A stretch of 64,000 bases of DNA, taken from contig NZ_JAGGOW010000117.1 of the NCBI RefSeq assembly GCF_018614135.1, forward strand, positions 1-64,000, in the 5' to 3' direction. Position 1 is the stretch's first letter. Every line of letters begins with the position of its first letter. The position numbers and the translations under genes are program-made. The notes under the pieces are model-generated. The model did not search any database. It worked only from the letters and a program-made list of their open reading frames with translations, and had not been told where the DNA came from. This stretch comes from Streptomyces sp. ISL-66 (GTDB lineage: Bacteria; Actinomycetota; Actinomycetes; Streptomycetales; Streptomycetaceae). This document shows, piece by piece, positions 24,205 to 32,310 of this stretch.

Positions 24205-25464
24205 GTGACCGACCTCCAAGACGGCGGCGCCGCGACCGGAACAGGGGACCGGTCGCGGCCCCGCGCCGTCCTGCCCGCCCTGTGCCTCACCCAGATCACC
24301 AGCTGGGGCATCCTCTACTACGCCTTCCCCGTCCTGAACCCGGCCATCACCGCGGACACGGGCTGGGGCACGGGCACGACCACGGCGGCATTCTCCGCCG
24401 CCCTCATCGTCTCCGCCCTCGCCGGAATCCACGTCGGCCGCGTCCTGGACCACCGCGGCCCCCGCACCGTCATGACGGCCGGCTCCGTCCTCGGCGTCCT
24501 CAGCCTGCTGCTCATCGCCGCGGCCCCCACCCCGGCCGTCTTCCTCACCGGCTGGCTGCTGGCCGGAACCGCCATGGCCGCCACCTTCTACCAACCCGCC
24601 TTCGCAGCCCTCACACGGTGGTGGGCCCCCGACCACATCCGCGCGCTGACCATCGTCACCCTCGCCGGCGGGCTCGCCTCCACGGTCTTCGCGCCCCTGA
24701 CCGCGACGCTGGCCGACCACATGTCCTGGCGCGCCACCTACCTGGTGCTCGCGGGCATCCTGGCCGCCCTGACCATCCCGGCCCACGCCCTCGCCCTGAA
24801 AGCACCCTGGCCACCAGCACCTCCGAGCCCGTCGCACGTCACCGGCGGCAGCGACCAAGCCGTGCGCAGCCGGGCGTTCTGGATGCTGGCCGCCACGTTC
24901 ACCCTGTCCTCGTTCGCGATGTACGCCGTCGTCATCGGCCTCGTCCCCCTGCTCCTCGAACGCGGCTACACCACCACGCAGGCCGCATGGGTCCTGGGGA
25001 TCGGCGGCGCGGGACAAACCCTCGGCCGCACCCTGTACGCGGCGCTCTCCCGCCGCCTCGGCGTCACCGCACGGACCGTCACCTTGACCGGACTCGGAGG
25101 ACTCACCACCGCGGCCCTCGCCGGCGTCGCCGGCCCGTACGCCCTCCTCATCGCCGTATCCGTCCTCGCCGGTGTGGTCCGGGGCAACCTCACCCTCCTC
25201 CAGGCCACCTCCGTCACCGACCGCTGGGGCACCACCCACTACGGCCGGCTCTCCGCACTCCTCGGCGCACCCGCGCACGCCGCCGCAGCCCTCGCGCCGT
25301 TCGCCGGAGCACTCCTGGCCGGGCCGATCGGCGGCTACCCCGCACTGTTCGTACTCCTCTCGGCGATGTCCCTCCTCGCCGCCGGCGCGGCCCTCGCCAC
25401 CCACCCCGCGCGTACAACGGCCGACCCGACGGCTCACCCGACGGCTCACCCGAACCGGCGATGA
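24205..25464 (+). CDS. MFS transporter of the ars cluster
   Basis: The 419-residue major facilitator has 12 hydrophobic segments. GTG at 24205 lies 5 bp after the flavoprotein stop without its own strong binding site, so it is probably translated by coupling. The family features RVLDHRGPRTVMTAGSVLG (loop 2-3) and a long central loop near residue 210 are visible. It probably exports an arsenical or its modified form. Substrate is inferred from context only. The last residues repeat Pro-Thr-Ala-His twice, from a 12-bp direct repeat. Confidence 0.8.
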   Translation: MTDLQDGGAATGTGDRSRPRAVLPALCLTQITSWGILYYAFPVLNPAITADTGWGTGTTTAAFSAALIVSALAGIHVGRVLDHRGPRTVMTAGSVLGVLSLLLIAAAPTPAVFLTGWLLAGTAMAATFYQPAFAALTRWWAPDHIRALTIVTLAGGLASTVFAPLTATLADHMSWRATYLVLAGILAALTIPAHALALKAPWPPAPPSPSHVTGGSDQAVRSRAFWMLAATFTLSSFAMYAVVIGLVPLLLERGYTTTQAAWVLGIGGAGQTLGRTLYAALSRRLGVTARTVTLTGLGGLTTAALAGVAGPYALLIAVSVLAGVVRGNLTLLQATSVTDRWGTTHYGRLSALLGAPAHAAAALAPFAGALLAGPIGGYPALFVLLSAMSLLAAGAALATHPARTTADPTAHPTAHPNRR

Positions 25465-25480
25465 GCCCACCCCTGTTGCA

Positions 25481-25497
25481 GCGGCCGCGTCGGCCGC
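25481..25497. terminator. short GC-rich hairpin
   Basis: GCGGCCG, loop CGT, CGGCCGC, 17 bp after the MFS stop. A plausible end of the flavoprotein-MFS transcript. Confidence 0.4.
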
Positions 25498-25706
25498 GGG
25501 ATGGGGCCTGACGAAGGGGAGACCGGCACGGTGCAGACGGCTCCTGACGGGCCCGGTCCGGCGGGCCGTACCCGTTTGCTTGCTCCGTATGGTGACGTTC
25601 TCCGATGTGCTGCATCGTTACTTGAAGTGCACATTCATGCGCGTGCCGCAATGAGGCGAATGTATTGCGCCGCCCGCGCACGCCGGTGTATCGGACGGAG
25701 CGATCC

Positions 25707-26768
25707 ATGAGTGACTACGCCATACCCCAGGCCGAGCCCGAAAACGGGGACGGGCGAGAAGCCGCGGAGACTGCGGAACCACAGCCCGTACCGTTCTCGT
25801 CAGCCTGCGAACCTGCCGCTTCCCCCTCGGCGGAAGAAGCCGGCGAGGCGGACGATGAGTCGCGTGCCGCTGAAAGCACTGCCTGGTTGCACACCCTGCT
25901 GGAGACGGCGGTGACCCATCGGTCCGTGGACGAGGTAGCCGATCTGGTACGGCTCCTGCGGCGGTCCGGGCAGGTTCCCGACGCGGCGGACCAGGCCTTG
26001 CGAGCTGCCGCGATCAGCCGCCCCATCCCGGACGTCCTCTCCCTCGTCGTGCTCCTCGCGCAGGACGACGAGCCGCAGCACCGGCTCCCGTCCGAGCCGC
26101 ACGCGGAGCCGCAGCTTCATCCCGATCCCCAGCCCGAGTTCGAGCCGCAACCTCGGTCTGAGCCGGCGGCAGAGCCCGGCCGGGCGGAGCCGGGGCGTCG
26201 ATCCGCTGGGCGAGGCTCTCGCAAGCGCGGCGATCGCCCGTCGCGGGAGGGACCGGAGGCGGATGCGCCGCCGACCGTGCCCGGCCGCGCGCTGCGGTGG
26301 CCGGTGGCGGTGGCCCTGGTCGTCTCCGCGCTTCTGTACCTGCCCCGCGATCCCTCCCGCGACCTCGTCCAGGGCGGTGGGACGGCATGGCTTCAGGTGG
26401 GCTTGGCGGCCGTGTGCCTGGCTCTCGGTGTGCTGGTGACGGTGCGGGACCGTGTCTGGGTGTGGTCGGCCACGACCCTGACGGGAATCGGGCTGGTGTC
26501 GATCCACGTGCTCGCGAACGTGATGGGCCTCGACCTCTCGGGCGCCCGGACCGGCAGCTTCCTGCCCTGGCCCACCGGCGCCTCGATGCTCGCGGCCGGC
26601 CTTACCGCCATCCTGTCGGTCATGGCCCTGCTCTATCGCTCGGACGGGCCGCAGCCCGCAGCTGACCTGCCGCTCTTCGTCCCGCCGGAAGCGGTGCCCC
26701 ATCCGCTGGACGCACCGCTCGATCCGACGACCGACCTCGCCCGCGAAGACGAGGTCCCAGCCCCTTGA
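25707..26768 (+). CDS. hypothetical membrane protein with acidic N-terminal domain
   Basis: ATG at 25707 follows a GGAGCG site. The 353-residue product has an acidic, Glu/Ala-rich first 60 residues, then a small helical region (WLHTLLETAVTHRSVDEVADLVRLLRRSG). A Pro/Glu/Gln-rich low-complexity stretch follows, with repeated Glu-Pro pairs at about residues 125-165. Four membrane spans occupy residues of about 200-320. The short tail is again rich in Pro and acids. Proteins of this layout are common in Streptomyces, but I know no function. The repetitive middle probably holds the soluble head away from the membrane. Confidence 0.7.
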   Translation: MSDYAIPQAEPENGDGREAAETAEPQPVPFSSACEPAASPSAEEAGEADDESRAAESTAWLHTLLETAVTHRSVDEVADLVRLLRRSGQVPDAADQALRAAAISRPIPDVLSLVVLLAQDDEPQHRLPSEPHAEPQLHPDPQPEFEPQPRSEPAAEPGRAEPGRRSAGRGSRKRGDRPSREGPEADAPPTVPGRALRWPVAVALVVSALLYLPRDPSRDLVQGGGTAWLQVGLAAVCLALGVLVTVRDRVWVWSATTLTGIGLVSIHVLANVMGLDLSGARTGSFLPWPTGASMLAAGLTAILSVMALLYRSDGPQPAADLPLFVPPEAVPHPLDAPLDPTTDLAREDEVPAP

Positions 26769-26956
26769 GGACGAGGTCGCAGCGCCGCGAGGTGGCGGAG
26801 CCGGTGCTCATGCTGCATCAGGCGGTGGCGGTCGGTACCGGCTCCGGCGAAGGGCTCGGGCATGACCGCGCCGAAGCCCGAGGGATCGCCTGGTGACGCA
26901 TCGATTCCTGGACTCGCACGCCAATCGCTCCATGCTCGACCCTGCCCCTGTTGCGC

Positions 26957-27823
26957 TCAGGGCCTGCCGGACGGGCCGGTCGGGCGATCCGCCGTGACGA
27001 CCCACGACGTGCTGCGCAGCCGGACCGTGCCGTCCGCTGCCTCGTGGGCGCGCAGGTGGTCCGTCAGCGTGCGCAGGGCGCGGGCCCGTGCGGTCGTGTC
27101 GGCCTGCTCCATCAGGTGGCGACCGGGGCCGGTTCCGAGCAGGAACTCCGCCGCGTCTCCGGCTCCGCGCCCCCACGCCCCGTACGCCTGCGCCTGGTTG
27201 ACGGTGACGTCGGTGAATCCGGCTGTGGTGAGGACGTCGCGGATGCGGTCCGGCGAGGCCAGGGAGAACATGCCGGGCAGCCCCTGCTGACCGAAGTCGC
27301 CGACCGGTAGAAAGTCGCGCAGAGATGCCACTGCCGTCACCCAGTCGTTCAGCGTGGCATCGGCCGGGCAGACGAACGCCAGGCGCCCGCCGGGTCGCAG
27401 CGCCCGGCCGACGTTGCCGAAGGCGGCTACGGGGTCGGCGAAGAACATCACCCCGTAGCGGCTGATTGCCGCGTCGAAGGCGCCCGCTTCGAAGGGGTGC
27501 ACCTGCGCGTCGCCTTGCGCGAAGGAAACGTTGACGATGCTCTCCCGCTCGGCGCGGGCTCGCGCCTCGGCCAGCATCGGGCCGGACAAATCCAGGCCCA
27601 GCGCGCGGCCTTGGGGTGCCCGGAGCGCAGCGAGGCGCGTGGTCTGCCCGGAGCCGCAGCCGAGGTCGAGGGTCCGGTGGCCCCCGGTGATCCCGGCGGC
27701 GTCCAGGAGCGGCTCGTTGAAGCCCTCGTTCACGGCGTTCCAGCGGTCCTGGTTGCGGGCCCAGTGGGCTCCTTCGGGGCCGTTCCATGCCTGTGCCTGC
27801 TCGGTGTTGACGATGTCCGGCAC
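26957..27823 (-). CDS. SAM-dependent methyltransferase (UbiE/class I type)
   Basis: The 288-residue class I methyltransferase has motif I TLDLGCGSGQTTRLAALRA, an acidic residue in motif II (GLDLSGPMLAEAR), FAQGDAQ, and the post-motif ALRPGGRLAFVCP. GTG at 27823 follows AGGAGG. The longer frame upstream overlaps the divergent TetR gene and is ignored. It probably methylates a small molecule or antibiotic. The target is unknown. The shared promoter with a TetR regulator and its operators suggests induction by that compound. Confidence 0.85.
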   Translation of the reverse strand: MPDIVNTEQAQAWNGPEGAHWARNQDRWNAVNEGFNEPLLDAAGITGGHRTLDLGCGSGQTTRLAALRAPQGRALGLDLSGPMLAEARARAERESIVNVSFAQGDAQVHPFEAGAFDAAISRYGVMFFADPVAAFGNVGRALRPGGRLAFVCPADATLNDWVTAVASLRDFLPVGDFGQQGLPGMFSLASPDRIRDVLTTAGFTDVTVNQAQAYGAWGRGAGDAAEFLLGTGPGRHLMEQADTTARARALRTLTDHLRAHEAADGTVRLRSTSWVVTADRPTGPSGRP

Positions 27824-27852
27824 GGGTGCCTCCTGTGGTGGACGACAGAGAA

Positions 27853-27887
27853 TGGGCGTGTGCCCAAAGAGTATGGGCAGACGCCCA
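27853..27887. promoter_or_regulatory. twin palindromic operators for the divergent TetR regulator
   Basis: Two 5-4-5 inverted repeats, TGGGCGTGTGCCCA (27853-27866) and TGGGCAGACGCCCA (27874-27887), start 21 bp apart, two helical turns. Both are followed by AA. They sit between the methyltransferase start (27823) and the TetR start (27966) and are the obvious binding sites for two regulator dimers. Confidence 0.75.
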
Positions 27888-27965
27888 AACTGGCAATACT
27901 CGATACTCTCTCTCCAGGCGGTTGTGCCTTTGGGAGCGGCGGAGCCGGAACGGAAGGGGAGAGCC

Positions 27966-28550
27966 ATGTCACCGCGCGGAGTGGCGACGCCGGACGTACG
28001 CGAGCGGCTGTTCGCGGCCGCCGAGCGCGTCGCGGAAAGAGATGGCCCCGGCGCGCTCACCAGCCGGTCCGTCACGACCGAAGCGGGCTGCGCCAAGGGG
28101 CTGTTGCATACGCACTTCGCGGGGCTCGACGAGTTCGTGGCCGAGCTCTGCCTCGACCGGTTCGCACGGACGGCGGCGAAGGCGCAGGCATTGTCGGAGC
28201 TGGCCGGGCAGGGCGAGGTGGCGCACAACCTCGAGGCCGTCGCCTTGGCACTGTTCGACTCCGGCGGTCCCGCCATCTCGGGCCTGGCCATGACCCGCCC
28301 CGCCGCCGCGCTGCGCATCCGCGAGGCCCTGGAAGGCGGGGCGCCCGGCTTCGCCGCGGTTCAGGAGGCCATCACCGGCTATCTGAAGGCCGAGCAGGGG
28401 CTCGACCGGGTGGCGGAGACCATCGACCCGGACGCGGTAGCCCTCGCCATCGTCGGCAGTGCCCACCACCTCCTGATGACCGGATGGCCCGGCACGCCGG
28501 ACCCCCGGCCTCCCATGGCGCGCCTGGTGGCCGCGCTGCTGGACGGCTAG
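27966..28550 (+). CDS. TetR-family repressor
   Basis: ATG at 27966 follows GGGGAGA. The product has 194 residues with an N-terminal helix-turn-helix: VRERLFAAAERVAERDGPGALTSRSVTTEAGCAKGLLHTHFAGLDEF in overlapping segments. The C-terminal ligand-binding part is less conserved and ends with a segment HHLLMTGWPGTPDPRPP. It is divergent from the methyltransferase gene, and the twin palindromes between them should mediate both autorepression and control of that gene. Ligand unknown. Confidence 0.88.
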   Translation: MSPRGVATPDVRERLFAAAERVAERDGPGALTSRSVTTEAGCAKGLLHTHFAGLDEFVAELCLDRFARTAAKAQALSELAGQGEVAHNLEAVALALFDSGGPAISGLAMTRPAAALRIREALEGGAPGFAAVQEAITGYLKAEQGLDRVAETIDPDAVALAIVGSAHHLLMTGWPGTPDPRPPMARLVAALLDG

Positions 28551-28928
28551 TCAGGAGCAGGGCCGCAGACGTACGGCGGCACCCGGCCGGCCCGCGGTAA
28601 CCGGCTCTCGGGTGTCCACGCGCACCCGTAACCAATAGGAGTGATCAAATCACTGTCTGCGTGCGATGCATGGTTCGCGGACAGCTCCAGCAGAGCGGCC
28701 TGAACACGACCGAACGCCCGGTCCGACTGGGAGAGGACGTTCCGGGCTGAAGGACCCTGCCGCGAGCCGGACTGGAGGGACGCCGGGGGCGGCCACGCTC
28801 GCTGCCCGCGCGGCCCCCGTCCGTTCTCGGGTGACTCGTTTGACAGGCGCCAGCCGGGTAGGTGCCAGACAGAGCGCGGCTGACACTGGTGGATCTTCCA
28901 CTCGGTCGCGTAGAAGGAGTGAGGTGTC
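28551..28928. other. 378-bp intergenic stretch
   Basis: No gene, strong hairpin or repeat was recognised. The last 30 bases hold the ribosome binding region (AGAAGGAGTGAG) of the DUF4142 gene. Confidence 0.4.
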
Positions 28929-29447
28929 ATGCGTAATCGTCTGTTGGTGGCGGCCGTCGTCACCGTCGTGGCCGGGATATGCGGGCCTGCAGCTGCCGCT
29001 GGGGCACCGGCCGGAGACCAGGACACCACGTTCGTGAACTCCTCTCACCAGGGCAACCTGGCGGAGATCGCCGCCGGCCAGGACGCTCAGGAGCATGCGA
29101 CGACCTCGTGTGTGAAGGACGTCGGCGCGAAGCTGGTCACCGATCATGAGGACCTCGACAGCGATCTGAAGGCGCTGGCCACGAAGAGCGGGATGACGCT
29201 GCCCACCGCGCCCACGGTCGAGCAGCAGCAGAAGTTGATTGCTATCCAGGACGAGGCCGGAACGGCGGAATATGACACCGCCTGGCTCGCTGACCAGGAA
29301 GCCGCCCATACCAAGACCCTGGCGTTGATCGACACGCAGATCCGCGCTGGAAGCGACACGGCCGTCACCAACGCCGCTCAGAAGGCGCGCCCCGTGGTGG
29401 CCATGCACCTGGAGATGGTCCGCGGCGGCACCTGCCACCCCATGTAG
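28929..29447 (+). CDS. secreted DUF4142-family protein
   Basis: The 172-residue exported protein starts at ATG 28929 with GGAG upstream and a signal peptide ending around AAAAGAPA. The mature part fits the ferritin-like DUF4142 helical bundle: FVNSSHQGNLAEIAAGQDAQ, then a helix pair with VKDVGAKLVTDHEDLDSDLKAL, and YDTAWLADQEAAHTKTLALID. Two Cys residues, one in TTSCVKD and one in the final TCHPM, could form a disulfide. Function of the family is not established. In many bacteria it is secreted under stress or in stationary phase. Confidence 0.85.
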   Translation: MRNRLLVAAVVTVVAGICGPAAAAGAPAGDQDTTFVNSSHQGNLAEIAAGQDAQEHATTSCVKDVGAKLVTDHEDLDSDLKALATKSGMTLPTAPTVEQQQKLIAIQDEAGTAEYDTAWLADQEAAHTKTLALIDTQIRAGSDTAVTNAAQKARPVVAMHLEMVRGGTCHPM

Positions 29448-29844
29448 ACCCTCTCGAACCTTGCGCCGCACCGCCAGACCCCGCGCTGCCTTCAGTACCG
29501 CTCCTGGCCGCCGCGAGCCGGCCCTGCGGTGTGCACAGCCGTCTCGGCTGTCACCCGGTTCGGCGTCCGCGTACGCACACGGGCCCCGGCCACCGCGCCA
29601 TGATCCGTCCCCGCACGTCACACGGCTTTGAACATGGGCAGGTAGTCCCACTTCGCGGACCGCCACGACGACCGTGAAGTCCCGGGTCTGACTCGTCCCG
29701 CGGCCCGCGTGACCCGGATGGGTGAATTCGCGGACCCGGCCGAACCCTGATGCCGGTAGGACCGTTGGGCTGGCGGATAACCGGATGATCGCTCTTCGGT
29801 CATCCCCAGACCATTCCTGCGCACGTGCTTGAGGAGACGTCCCC
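29448..29844. other. 397-bp intergenic stretch with one hairpin
   Basis: No gene is supported. GGATGA (29783-29788) and TCATCC (29800-29805) form a short stem about 40 bp ahead of the next start. GAGGAGA just before 29845 is the ribosome binding site of the next gene. Confidence 0.4.
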
Positions 29845-31290
29845 TTGGCTACCACTGAACTTCCTGGACCCGATTCGCTGCTGCGCCGCACGCTGGGGGA
29901 GTGGCGGATCGGCTTGGTGGCGTGGCGGCTCCTGGTTCTGCAAACCGCGGATCCGGCGGTCGCCGCCGGCATGGCCAACTTCTCCACCTACCGCGCGCAC
30001 CCGTGGCGGCGCGTCGAGCACACCATGGACAGCGGGAAGCGACTGTTCTTCTCCGACCGTGAAGGGCTGCGCCGTGAGGTCGCCCGTCTGGAGCGTACGC
30101 ACCGCCGTCTGGCCGGGACCGATGAGCAGGGCAGGCCGTTCACAGCGTTGGACCCGGCGGTGCGGGTGTGGGTGCTGATCACCTTGTACGAGTGCATGAC
30201 GGCGATGCGGGAACTGTCCGGACGCCCCCTGGCGCCGCCCGAACTGGATCAGATGTACGGAGAATTCCGCGCCGTCTGTACCGAATTCGGCTTGCCCGAA
30301 GATCTACTCCCGAACACGGCCGCGGACGTACCCGCCTACATGGACCGCACGATCCGCGAGCGCCTCGAGTACAGCGAACCCGTGCGCTACCTGCTTTTCG
30401 ACATGCTCCGTGAAGCACCCGCACCCCGCCGCCTCGGCCTTCTGAAGCCGGCCTGGCCGCTTCTGCGCACGGTGGCCGCCCACGTGATCGGTGCGCTGAC
30501 CATCGCGGACCTGCCGGAAGCCTTCCGCGAGCGCTTCAGTCTCCCCCGCACCCGCCGTGCGGCCTTGCTGTCCTTCATCCTCCACCGCGGTATGCGCGTG
30601 CTGATGAACGCGCTGCCCGAGCACCGCCGCTACCGCACTCCACTGGCCGGCATCCCCTCGACTCCGCACCCTCCCACAGCTTCCGCCGACCGCCCTTCCC
30701 CGCCGGAGGCAAGCCCCGTCCGGCTTCCCGCAGCACGCCGCCGCAAGCTTGCCGATTCCCGCCCGGCGCGTCTGCGGACCTTTTTCCGCCAGGTCCTGGA
30801 CCAGACCGGCGACGGCCGCATCAGCTCGGCCGATCTGCAGGCCATGGCGCACAACGTGTGCTGGCCGCTCGAACTCGCCCCTGAGCGCGAAGCCCACGTC
30901 TACGCCGCCTTCGAGACCTGGTGGCAGCAGATGCGGGCCGGGATGGATGCTGACGACGACGGACAGGTGACCTGTGAGGAGTTCGTCACCGCAATGCTCA
31001 CCGGAATCGACGCCGGACCGGCCTATCTCGAGCAGGGGCTGCATGTCGCGGTGCGGGCGATCTTCCACGCTACGGACGCCGACGACAGCGGACACCTTTG
31101 TGCCGACGAGTACCGCACGATCTTCGGCGGCTCCCGGGTCCACCCCGCCGAACTCAACCACGGTTTCCGCCAGCTCGACCACGATGGAGACGGCCGGATC
31201 ACCGAAGACGAATTCGTCCAGGCCTTCACCGATTACTTCACCGCCCGTACCGACAACACCGCCGGCACCCAACTCCTCGGACGCCCATAG
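29845..31290 (+). CDS. MpaB/DUF2236-like domain fused to a four-EF-hand calcium-binding domain
   Basis: The 481-residue protein starts at TTG 29845 behind GAGGAGA. Residues of about 10-260 follow the MpaB/DUF2236 fold (LVLQTADPAVAAGMANFS, RAHPWRRVEHT, ALDPAVRVWVLITLYECM). The two His residues seen in the other MpaB protein of this window are replaced here: LHP reads ADP and GHS reads NFS. A Pro-rich linker spans about 262-296. Residues 305-481 resemble calerythrin, with four EF-hand loops at 319-330 (DQTGDGRISSAD), 368-379 (DADDDGQVTCEE), 411-422 (DADDSGHLCADE) and 445-456 (DHDGDGRITEDE). All have acidic first and last positions. This suggests an oxygenase-like or derived domain controlled by calcium. 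Whether the first domain is catalytic is doubtful. Confidence 0.8.
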   Translation: MATTELPGPDSLLRRTLGEWRIGLVAWRLLVLQTADPAVAAGMANFSTYRAHPWRRVEHTMDSGKRLFFSDREGLRREVARLERTHRRLAGTDEQGRPFTALDPAVRVWVLITLYECMTAMRELSGRPLAPPELDQMYGEFRAVCTEFGLPEDLLPNTAADVPAYMDRTIRERLEYSEPVRYLLFDMLREAPAPRRLGLLKPAWPLLRTVAAHVIGALTIADLPEAFRERFSLPRTRRAALLSFILHRGMRVLMNALPEHRRYRTPLAGIPSTPHPPTASADRPSPPEASPVRLPAARRRKLADSRPARLRTFFRQVLDQTGDGRISSADLQAMAHNVCWPLELAPEREAHVYAAFETWWQQMRAGMDADDDGQVTCEEFVTAMLTGIDAGPAYLEQGLHVAVRAIFHATDADDSGHLCADEYRTIFGGSRVHPAELNHGFRQLDHDGDGRITEDEFVQAFTDYFTARTDNTAGTQLLGRP

Positions 31291-31326
31291 CGGCCGACGA
31301 AGGTCCGGGGCAGCCACGGAGGTTCT

Positions 31327-31449
31327 TCAGCGGTGACGCTCCAGCGTGAGTACGGCTTTGGCAATTGACGTCATGTGGTTGCAGCGGGCGGGACGGAAGG
31401 TCCTCCAGGACTTGAGGTGGGCGAGGCCTCGCTCCGAGACCCAGCGAGC
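31327..31449 (-). mobile_element. C-terminal relic of an IS5-type transposase
   Basis: About 40 codons read RWVSERGLAHLKSWRTFR ... MTSIAKAVLTLERHR, the usual end of an IS5-family DDE transposase (pattern GxAHLKxWR then a helix before the stop). Everything upstream is gone, replaced by the promoter of the MerR gene. Confidence 0.6.
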
Positions 31450-31454
31450 GGGGG

Positions 31455-31485
31455 TTGACCCTCCCCTTACGTCAGGCTTGAGGCT
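31455..31485 (+). promoter_or_regulatory. MerR-type promoter/operator with long spacer
   Basis: TTGACC (31455-31460) and GAGGCT (31480-31485) are 19 bp apart, the long spacer typical of MerR-regulated promoters. Between them CCTTACGTCAGG (31465-31476) forms an imperfect palindrome as the likely TipA-like operator. The gene's ATG is at 31510. Confidence 0.6.
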
Positions 31486-31509
31486 GTGAACCGACGAAAG
31501 GGCAGGTGG

Positions 31510-32310
31510 ATGAGCTACTCCGTGGGGCAGGTCTCGGCCTTCGCCGGGGTGACGGTGCGGACACTGCATCACTACGACAAGGCGGGGCTGCTCTCGCCCA
31601 GTGACCGCAGCCACGCCGGATACCGGCTCTACAGCGAGGCTGACCTGGTCCGTCTCCAGCAGATCCTCTTTTACCGTGAGCTCGGCTTCCCTCTCGACGA
31701 GATCGCCGCGATCTTCAAGGATCCGCAGGTGAACCCCTTGGAGCGGCTCCGGGCCCGGCAGCGGCAGCTGAGTGAGGAGATCGCCAGGCTGCAGCGGCTG
31801 GCCGAGGTGGCGGAACGGGCGATGGAGGTCCAGAAGACCGGCGTGTTCCTGACTCCTCAGGAACGCTTCGAGGTCTTCGGTGAGATCACCTTCGACCTGA
31901 GCTATGCCACAGAAGCAGAACTGAAGTGGGCGGACTCGGATGGACAGCGCGAGGCGATGGCGCGCGCGGCTGCTCACACCAAGGAGGATTGGCGTCAGCT
32001 CATGGGCGAGGCCGCCGCTTGGCGCGCGGAGCTGCTCGCGGCCTTCGATGAGGGGGAGCTGAGCAACGGCGAGCGGGCCATGGACCTCGCCGAGGAGCAC
32101 CGCTTGCACATCTCACGATGGTTCACCTCCTGCCCGCCCGACATGCACCGGCGCATCGCGGACGACTTCGTCGCCGACCCGCGCGCATTCGCTCTGGTCA
32201 TACCGCCGTCGCAGCAACGCCCGGGCCTGGCCGCCTATACGCGCAAGGCGGTTCACGCCAACGCGGCCCGCCACTCAGGTGGCCGTACCGATTCCGAGGA
32301 AGACCGATGA
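31510..32310 (+). CDS. TipA-like MerR regulator with drug-binding C-terminal domain
   Basis: ATG at 31510 is chosen because MSYSVGQVSAFAGVTVRTLHHYDK is the normal MerR N terminus. The open frame begins eight codons earlier. Residues 1-70 hold the winged helix, about 75-120 the dimerising coiled coil (ERLRARQRQLSEEIARLQRLAEVAE), and about 130-255 the TipAS domain. That domain is a globin-like fold that captures thiopeptides and other drugs (EAMARAAAHTKEDWRQLM, HRLHISRWFTSCPPDMHRRIADDFVADP). The family activates its own promoter when a drug binds. Its stop overlaps the ATG of a glycosyltransferase gene (ATGA), so drug sensing and the glycosyltransferase are co-expressed. Confidence 0.88.
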   Translation: MSYSVGQVSAFAGVTVRTLHHYDKAGLLSPSDRSHAGYRLYSEADLVRLQQILFYRELGFPLDEIAAIFKDPQVNPLERLRARQRQLSEEIARLQRLAEVAERAMEVQKTGVFLTPQERFEVFGEITFDLSYATEAELKWADSDGQREAMARAAAHTKEDWRQLMGEAAAWRAELLAAFDEGELSNGERAMDLAEEHRLHISRWFTSCPPDMHRRIADDFVADPRAFALVIPPSQQRPGLAAYTRKAVHANAARHSGGRTDSEEDR

